From Streptomyces sp. NBC_01210 (GTDB lineage Bacteria > Actinomycetota > Actinomycetes > Streptomycetales > Streptomycetaceae), in the NCBI RefSeq assembly GCF_036010325.1, contig NZ_CP108549.1:620001-684000 (forward strand): a stretch of DNA of 64,000 bases, read 5' to 3'. Both the position numbers and the translations under genes were made by a program. This document shows positions 57,286 to 64,000 of this stretch, piece after piece. Positions within the stretch are counted from its first letter, which is position 1; every line of letters begins with the position of its first letter. The notes beneath the pieces were generated by a model. It was not told the origin of the DNA and did no database searches. It saw only the letters and a program-made list of their open reading frames with translations.

Positions 57286-58779
57286 CTAGATCTCGACGCT
57301 CCTCGACCTCTTCGAGGGGCTGTTGGGCAGGGCCAGCTGGATTTCCTCGCGCAGGTCCTGGATCCTCGGGTAGCCCGCGTAGTGCCCGGTCAGCCGATAC
57401 ATCTCCCGCAGCCTGTCCCATGTCCGGTGCGAGGAGGTCTCCCCCATCGAGACGAGCGCCAACCTGGCGTAGCGGTCGGCCTGTTCGGGGTCGTCGGCGA
57501 TGAAGCACGCCGACGCCAACGAGATGTAGTCGAAGATCTTTGAGCGCTGGCGGCCGCCCTCGCGCAGCTCCAGCGCCTGTTTGGCGTGGTTCTGCGCGGT
57601 GTTCGCCGCAGTCGGATCGTGCTCGGCGAGGGTGCGGTACGCCAGTGCCTCCATGCCGTGCAGATCCGCCTCGTCGAACATCTGCATCCAACTGGGGGGC
57701 GGTACATCGCCCTTGTCGGATACGAACAGGTCCTCGGCCTCGCCGAGGGTGCGGCGCATGGCTTGACCGCGGCCCATGGAGGCCTGTGCCCAGGCTTCGA
57801 TGGTGTGCAGCATCGCCCGGGTGCGCGGCAGGGTCTGTTCCCCGGAGCCGGACTTGGCGAGCTTCATCAGGTCCAGGGCGTCGTCAGGACGGCCCAGGTG
57901 GACCATCTGGCGGGCGGCCCTGGAGAGCGCTTCGCCGGCGCGCGGGCGGTCGCCGCCCTCGCGCGCCGCGTGGGCGGCGATGACGAAGTACTTCTGGGCG
58001 GTGGGTTCGAGGCCGACGTCGTGGGACATCCAGCCGGCGAGTACGGCAAGGTTGGCGGCAACGCCCCACAGGCGCCGCTGGAGATGGTCGGGGTGTCGGT
58101 AGGCGAGCATGCCGCCCACTTCGTTGAGCTGCCCCACAACGGCCTTGCGCTGGAGCCCGCCGCCACGGGCGGCATCCCAGGCGCGGAACACTTCGACGGA
58201 ACGCTCCAGTGCCTCGATCTCCTGCGACCCGATGGGGGCGGCCTCATAGCGGTCGAACCCAGCGGGGTCGGCGTGCAGGGGACTGTCGATACGGGGTGCG
58301 TCCTGAGCGAGTGCGGGGTCGGTGTGCAGCCAGTCGTGCATGGCGCTGCTGAGTGCGGAGCCTGCGGCGAGCGCGGCGCCCGCGCCCACCAGGCCGCGTC
58401 GGTTGAGCATGAGGTCCATTCCCGTGAATTCGGTGAGGACCGCCGCCGTCCGTTCCGGCGCCCACGGAAGGCCGTCAGGGTTGTCAGCTCCCTGGACGTC
58501 CCGCCGTCTACCCGCTCGCCCGATCCGTACGAACCCGAGGTCCTCGATGGTCACGACACGACCGAGTCGCTCGGTGAACAGAGCTGCCAGCACTCGCGGC
58601 ACGGGATCGCGCGGGGACTCCCCCATGTCGATCCAACGCCGCACCCGCGAGGTGTCGGTCGCCAGCTGAGGGTGGCCCATGGCCGCCGCCTGCCGGTTCA
58701 CGAGTCTCGCGAGCTCCCCCTTCGACCAGCCGGCCAGGCCGAACAAGTCGTAGAGGCGGGTGTTGGGTTCTCCGGTCAC
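57286..58779 (-). CDS. NsdA-like sporulation/antibiotic regulator
   Basis: The 497-residue protein starts with a helix-turn-helix-like region (about 5-60: GLAGWSKGELARLVNRQA, TDTSRVRRWIDMGESP) and a hinge ALFTERLGRVVTIEDLGFV. It continues with about seven TPR-like helix pairs (about 190-480: GEALSRAARQMVHLGRPDDA, DRYARLALVSMGETSSHRTW). This is the NsdA layout; NsdA of S. coelicolor (SCO5582) delays sporulation and antibiotic production. The genus has several paralogues and this may be one of them. GTG 58779 follows GGGGGCTTGAC. Its divergent promoter region carries two inverted repeats and a direct repeat. Confidence 0.88.
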   Translation of the reverse strand: MTGEPNTRLYDLFGLAGWSKGELARLVNRQAAAMGHPQLATDTSRVRRWIDMGESPRDPVPRVLAALFTERLGRVVTIEDLGFVRIGRAGRRRDVQGADNPDGLPWAPERTAAVLTEFTGMDLMLNRRGLVGAGAALAAGSALSSAMHDWLHTDPALAQDAPRIDSPLHADPAGFDRYEAAPIGSQEIEALERSVEVFRAWDAARGGGLQRKAVVGQLNEVGGMLAYRHPDHLQRRLWGVAANLAVLAGWMSHDVGLEPTAQKYFVIAAHAAREGGDRPRAGEALSRAARQMVHLGRPDDALDLMKLAKSGSGEQTLPRTRAMLHTIEAWAQASMGRGQAMRRTLGEAEDLFVSDKGDVPPPSWMQMFDEADLHGMEALAYRTLAEHDPTAANTAQNHAKQALELREGGRQRSKIFDYISLASACFIADDPEQADRYARLALVSMGETSSHRTWDRLREMYRLTGHYAGYPRIQDLREEIQLALPNSPSKRSRSVEI

Positions 58780-58806
58780 GTCAAGCCCCCAGGTTCTCGG
58801 CTGAGT

Positions 58807-58825
58807 TGACAGTAACCCCCTGTCA
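58807..58825. promoter_or_regulatory. Inverted repeat in NsdA-like promoter region
   Basis: TGACAG-TAACCCC-CTGTCA is a perfect 6-bp inverted repeat with a 7-base spacer, 28 bases before the NsdA-like start, at or near its promoter. It is a candidate operator of unknown specificity. Confidence 0.5.
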
Positions 58826-58830
58826 GATGC

Positions 58831-58870
58831 CTGGCGACTATTCGCCAGGGTTCGCCAGGGTGCGCCAGAT
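58831..58870. promoter_or_regulatory. Inverted repeat plus direct repeats in divergent promoter
   Basis: CTGGCGA-CTAT-TCGCCAG is a perfect 7-bp inverted repeat (58831-58848). Its right half begins a run of three 10-base units, TTCGCCAGGG twice and TGCGCCAGAT. The array lies between the NsdA-like gene and the kinase gene and could bind a regulator cooperatively. Confidence 0.55.
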
Positions 58871-59012
58871 GGTGTGCCACCCGCGACCGGGTGTCACGTA
58901 GGAACGCGCCACCTCGGCCCGGCAGCCGGACGCATTCCCCAGGGTGCCGATCGGTTGCCGGGGCGGGGCCGCGTACGCAACTTGTCGGCACGCGAAGGGA
59001 TCTGTAACCCGC

Positions 59013-60137
59013 ATGTACACAGCATCGTCCTCCGTGTCCGCTCCGCCCCGGCCGCAGCGCTCCTCCGCTGTCCCGGCCGGCACCGGACCGTATCTCGACC
59101 CCACTCACGCCGGCCGGGTTCAACGGCCGGCGGGGATGGTCAGCCAACCCCTCAGCGGGAGAATCGACTTGTCCGGCCCTCAGGGCGCGCAGCTGCGGAT
59201 GGCGATCGCGGCGGTGCACCGGATCTGCCCGGAGTTCAATCCGGTTCAGGTGCTGCGCCGGAGCGGACGTTCCGTACTGCTCGTCGGAACCACAGGACGC
59301 ACCACGGCCGTTGCCAAATGCTTACTGGACCACTCGCCCGTCTGGGCCGAGCGGTTCCGTTACGAAATAGCTGCCTATCGCGCCTTCGTCCGGCACCGCC
59401 CACCGGTGCGGGCCCCGCGGCTGATCGCCGCGGATCCCGACAACTGCACACTGGTGATCGAGCGGATGCCGGGCCGGGCGGCGGCCCTTGCACGGCACCC
59501 GGCCGAGGCTCCGCCCCGTGCCGATGTACGGGCCGCCCTCGGCGCGATCGCCCGCCTCAACGCCTGGCGGCCGCCGGCCGGGATGTTCGACGCCCCGCTC
59601 GACTACGCGCCCCGGATCTCGCGCTATCACGAGCTGGGCCTGTTCACCGACCGTGACCTCGGCGATCTGCAGAAGCTCCTGCACGGTCTCGCGCACGCGG
59701 GCGGACGGCAGGGGATGGGGCAGTTCTGTCACGGTGATGCGCTGCTCTCCAACATCCTGCTGTCGCCTGCGGGTCCCGTGCTGGTCGACTGGGAGCACGC
59801 CGGCTGGTATCTGCCCGGCTACGACCTGGCGACGCTGTGGTCGGTGCTGGGTGATGCACCGGTAGCGCGTCGGCAGATCAGCCAGCTGGCGCAGCAGGCG
59901 GGAACGGCTGCGCGGGACGCGTTCCTGGTGAATCTGATGCTGGTGCTGACACGGGAGATCCGTACCTACGAGACGGCTGTGCAGCGGACGATGCGCGAGG
60001 CGGCACCTGCGGGTGCCGGTCATGTGCCGCCCGGTGGACTGTCGGCCGGTGAGGAACAGCGGCTGCTGCTGCGGCGGCTGCACGATGACTGCGCGCTGGC
60101 ACGGCGGGCTGTGCGCGCTGCGGTCGGCACCCGCTGA
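59013..60137 (+). CDS. Aminoglycoside-phosphotransferase-fold kinase
   Basis: This 374-residue protein has the APH/choline-kinase fold: an N-lobe with [14 protein letters not shown] and the glycine/ATP region, [16 protein letters not shown] as hinge, the catalytic loop [14 protein letters not shown] and the metal-binding [19 protein letters not shown], then a helical C-lobe. It phosphorylates a hydroxyl group of a small molecule. Family members include antibiotic kinases and metabolic kinases; resistance is not implied. ATG 59013 is chosen by GAAGGGA and N-terminal composition, but later starts are possible because the first 55 residues are low-complexity. It is divergent from the NsdA-like gene and ends at a 20-bp hairpin. 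Confidence 0.88.
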   Translation: MYTASSSVSAPPRPQRSSAVPAGTGPYLDPTHAGRVQRPAGMVSQPLSGRIDLSGPQGAQLRMAIAAVHRICPEFNPVQVLRRSGRSVLLVGTTGRTTAVAKCLLDHSPVWAERFRYEIAAYRAFVRHRPPVRAPRLIAADPDNCTLVIERMPGRAAALARHPAEAPPRADVRAALGAIARLNAWRPPAGMFDAPLDYAPRISRYHELGLFTDRDLGDLQKLLHGLAHAGGRQGMGQFCHGDALLSNILLSPAGPVLVDWEHAGWYLPGYDLATLWSVLGDAPVARRQISQLAQQAGTAARDAFLVNLMLVLTREIRTYETAVQRTMREAAPAGAGHVPPGGLSAGEEQRLLLRRLHDDCALARRAVRAAVGTR

Positions 60138-60500
60138 CCGGCCACCACAAGGGGGAAGTGCGCTACGCGCCCAGTGCCGACACACTGGGCGCGTAGCGCA
60201 CTGTGGTGCTCGGGTGGTTGTGGAACATGGCCAGAGGGTGTGGCAATCGTCAGGTGTCTGCCCGACCTCGTGACTCCCACGCCGGGATGGTCGAACTCTC
60301 CTTCCGTATACGGATATTGGTCCAGGCCACTGACGCCCCGCAGGCCCGCGGCCCCTCACCGCGAAACTTCGCGGCACCCGCGCTGACGTGCGAAATCCTT
60401 GCGGCTGAGCATGATTGACGGATCGTCCGAGAGCCGATACCCCTGTAGTCGGGTCCGACCCCGCAGGCCCGTCGCGCACCATTCGTCCCTGGAGGCTGCC
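60138..60500. other. Intergenic region with long terminator, upstream of amidase
   Basis: No gene is supported in these 363 bases. The first part holds the 20-bp terminator hairpin. The remainder should contain the amidase promoter and a 5' leader of unknown length. CCCCGCAGGCCCG occurs at about 60334 and again at about 60462. Confidence 0.6.
60157..60202. terminator. Terminator with 20-bp perfect stem
   Basis: Bases 60157-60176 pair perfectly with 60183-60202 around a 6-base loop, starting 19 bases after the kinase stop. It is the longest perfect hairpin noticed in the window and a very probable terminator. Confidence 0.85.
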
Positions 60501-62471
60501 TTGCAAGGATCCGCCCCCGCACGACTGAGTGGCGCCCGTCGCCGCATGCTGAGGGCAGGGGGCGCGGTGGCCTCCGCGGCCCTGCTGCTGCCACTGGTCT
60601 CGGCCGGCCCGTCCGCCACGGCGGAGCGGCCCTCGTCCGGCGCTCTGCAGCACGACTTCGCCGCGGCGGCCGCCCAGTACGGTGTGCCGCAGAGCGTGCT
60701 GCTCGGCGTTTCCTATCTGCAGTCCCGCTGGGATACGCACGACGGTGCGGCGAGCGTCACCGGTGGTTACGGGCCGATGCATCTGACCGACGCCAGGACG
60801 GCGCTCGCCGAGGCGCCGCACCATTCGCACGGCACCGAGGACGCGCGCGGCGACGAGGCGCGTACGGCCCGGACGGTCACCGAGGCCGCTCCGCCCAGGG
60901 CGTCCGAACTCCCGGCCCGGCTGAGGACCTTGGACCGTGCGGTCGAGCTCTCCGGGATCTCCGCCGAGCAGCTGCGCGACAGTCCGGCCGCCAATGTGCG
61001 CGGCGGTGCGGCTCTGCTCGCCGACGCACAGAAGAAGCTGGGCCTGCCGTTGAGCGAGAACCCTGCCGACTGGTTCGGCGCGGTGGCGCGGTTCTCCGGC
61101 GCGGACGACACTGCGACCGCCACGACGTACGCCAACGATGTCTTCGACGTGATCCACACGGGCCAGACGCGCGTCACCGACAGTGGGCAGCGGGTCGCGC
61201 TCGCGGCCGACCCGGCCGCGGCCCCCGACCCTGCGCAGGCGGCACGGCTCGGGCTGCGCACAGCTGACGCGAAGAAGACCGAGTGCCCTCGGACGGTGGC
61301 CTGCGAGTGGATCCCCGCGCCGTACGAGGAGTTCGGCGACGGCGACTACGGCAACCACGATCTGGCGGACCGGCCCGCGTCCCAGTCGGTGAAGTACATC
61401 GTCATCCATGACACCGAGGGCTCCTGGGACACCACTCTGAAGCTGGTGCAGGACCCGACGTATGTCTCCTGGCAGTACACCCTGCGCTCCTCGGACGGGC
61501 ACGTCGCGCAGCACGTGCCGCTCAAGGACGTGGCCTGGCACGCCGGCAACTGGTACGTGAACGCCAAGTCGGTGGGTCTGGAGCACGAGGGCTTCCTGGT
61601 TTCGCCGGACGCCTGGTACACGGAGGCGATGTACCGCTCGTCCGCCCGGCTGGTGAGGTATCTGTCGAAGCGGTACGACATCCCGCTGGACCGCCAGCAC
61701 ATCCTCGGTCACGACAATGTGCCGGGCACGACCGCCGCGACCATCCGTGGGATGCACACCGACCCGGGCCCGTACTGGGACTGGTCCCACTACTTCCAGC
61801 TGCTCGGCAACCCCCTCAGGCGGACCGCCGGACCGGCGAGTGGTGTGGTGACCATCCGCCCCGACTACCTGGGCAACCAGCCGGTGTACACGGGCTGCGC
61901 GACTGCCGGACAGGCGTGTGTGCCGCACGGGTCGGGCGCGGTCCGGCTGCACATTGCGCCCGCCGAGGACGCCCCGCTCGTCAAGGACATCGGTCTGCGT
62001 CCGGGCGGACAGGACTCCACGATCGACGTCAATGACACCGGCGCCCGTGCCTCGACCGGCCAGCAGTACGCGGTCGCCGGGCGCCAGGGCGACTGGACGG
62101 CGATCTGGTACCTGGGCCAGCAGGCCTGGTTCCACAACCCGCGCAAGCAGCCGACGGCGGTCGGCGCCCGGGGCTGGGTGCTCACGCCGAAGGAGGGCGT
62201 GGCGGAGATTCCGGTGTACGGGCGGGCCTATCCGGAGCCGGCGGCGTACCCCACCGATGTGCCGGTGCAGCCGATCTCCCCGCTGCCGTACAAGCTTCTC
62301 GCCGGCCAGCGGTACGTGGTCGGTGACCGGACTTTGGGCGAGTACCTGTACGCGACGACGTTCGACACCGCCGGACACCGGGTGGTGCGCGGCACGGAGG
62401 CGTACTACGAGATCCAGTTCGGGCACCGGGTCGCCTTTGTGAAGGCGTCCGACGTGCGCGTACTGAAGTAG
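60501..62471 (+). CDS. Secreted N-acetylmuramoyl-L-alanine amidase (Amidase_2)
   Basis: The 656-residue product starts at TTG 60501 with GGAGG 5 bases upstream and a signal peptide whose n-region is RLSGARRRMLRAGG and h-region VASAALLLPLVSA. A lytic-transglycosylase-like helical region (about 35-240: FAAAAAQYGVPQSVLLGVSY) precedes the zinc amidase domain (about 285-440) with KYIVIHDTEGSW, VGLEHEGF, RQHILGHDNVPGTT and TDPGPYWDW. The C-terminus is SH3-like. It should cut the MurNAc-L-Ala bond of peptidoglycan during growth or sporulation. The family frequently works with other cell-wall hydrolases; none is adjacent. Confidence 0.92.
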   Translation: MQGSAPARLSGARRRMLRAGGAVASAALLLPLVSAGPSATAERPSSGALQHDFAAAAAQYGVPQSVLLGVSYLQSRWDTHDGAASVTGGYGPMHLTDARTALAEAPHHSHGTEDARGDEARTARTVTEAAPPRASELPARLRTLDRAVELSGISAEQLRDSPAANVRGGAALLADAQKKLGLPLSENPADWFGAVARFSGADDTATATTYANDVFDVIHTGQTRVTDSGQRVALAADPAAAPDPAQAARLGLRTADAKKTECPRTVACEWIPAPYEEFGDGDYGNHDLADRPASQSVKYIVIHDTEGSWDTTLKLVQDPTYVSWQYTLRSSDGHVAQHVPLKDVAWHAGNWYVNAKSVGLEHEGFLVSPDAWYTEAMYRSSARLVRYLSKRYDIPLDRQHILGHDNVPGTTAATIRGMHTDPGPYWDWSHYFQLLGNPLRRTAGPASGVVTIRPDYLGNQPVYTGCATAGQACVPHGSGAVRLHIAPAEDAPLVKDIGLRPGGQDSTIDVNDTGARASTGQQYAVAGRQGDWTAIWYLGQQAWFHNPRKQPTAVGARGWVLTPKEGVAEIPVYGRAYPEPAAYPTDVPVQPISPLPYKLLAGQRYVVGDRTLGEYLYATTFDTAGHRVVRGTEAYYEIQFGHRVAFVKASDVRVLK

Positions 62472-62474
62472 CCG

Positions 62475-62522
62475 CGGTGCGCCACCGTTCGTGGGGTCCG
62501 GTGGCGCACCGTCCTCTCTTTT
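62475..62522. terminator. Terminator with T-rich tail after amidase gene
   Basis: A perfect 13-bp stem (62475-62487 with 62499-62511, loop of 11) begins 4 bases after the stop codon and is followed by TCCTCTCTTTT. This makes it a typical factor-independent terminator. Confidence 0.85.
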
Positions 62523-62576
62523 GCGGGCTTGTGTGACTAATCGCCGTGGAGCGTGGGCCGTACGGGCGACGGGTAG

Positions 62577-64000
<1,424 letters not shown>

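Noticed and set aside
60203..60500. Cyclic di-AMP (ydaO-type) riboswitch before the cell-wall amidase
   Set aside because: Such switches are common before cell-wall hydrolases in actinobacteria, but I could not recognise the conserved blocks of the aptamer here. A covariance-model search would settle it.

Overview
The window is high-GC DNA whose coding regions show the third-position GC bias of Streptomyces. Markers agree: an almost intact geosmin synthase, an NsdA-family sporulation regulator, three SpoIIE-type phosphatases, a monomeric NADP isocitrate dehydrogenase, a DmdR/IdeR-type iron box and many secreted glycosidases. Strains of this genus usually carry such content on the chromosome arms. 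No rRNA, tRNA, CRISPR array, intact insertion sequence or prophage was seen.

Left part (1-25.7 kb): a thiolase (cut by the window edge) sits behind a TetR-controlled MFS transporter. Next come monomeric isocitrate dehydrogenase, a GAF/PAS/SpoIIE/HATPase sensor phosphatase, an uncharacterised lipoprotein, a secreted GH92 mannosidase and a second SpoIIE sensor phosphatase. Then follows a tightly coupled gntR - unknown - GMC oxidoreductase operon, which reads towards the left end from a large perfect inverted repeat. An MFS/FUSC pair of overlapping efflux genes and an alpha/beta hydrolase complete this part.

Middle part (25.9-48.3 kb): a 1,522-residue secreted GH2 beta-galactosidase, a TetR/membrane-protein regulon with two matching operators, CoxG and XdhC/CoxF left over from a deleted carbon monoxide dehydrogenase-type cluster, a secreted adenosine deaminase, a multicopper oxidase, an S15 peptidase, an erythromycin-esterase/TioE-type MerR pair around a shared operator, and a siderophore-interacting protein behind an iron box. 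Gene remnants are frequent from 8.4 to 48.3 kb: DinB/DUF664, caspase, CoxL and CoxE, adenosine deaminase tail, glyoxalase, tyrosine recombinase, AhpD and siderophore acetyltransferase.

Right part (48.3-64 kb): a LigA-type DNA ligase (probably a second copy), a quinone oxidoreductase, a Tat lipoprotein hydrolase, a TMEM175 channel, acetyltransferases, a DM13 protein, a possible 33-residue peptide gene, a third SpoIIE phosphatase, an NsdA-like regulator divergent from an APH-fold kinase, a secreted amidase and geosmin synthase, which runs off the end.

The best candidates for undescribed biology are the GntR/unknown/GMC operon, the TetR/290-residue membrane protein regulon, and the orphan CoxG-XdhC pair. 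Functions given here come from motif recognition and recollection of families, without database searches.
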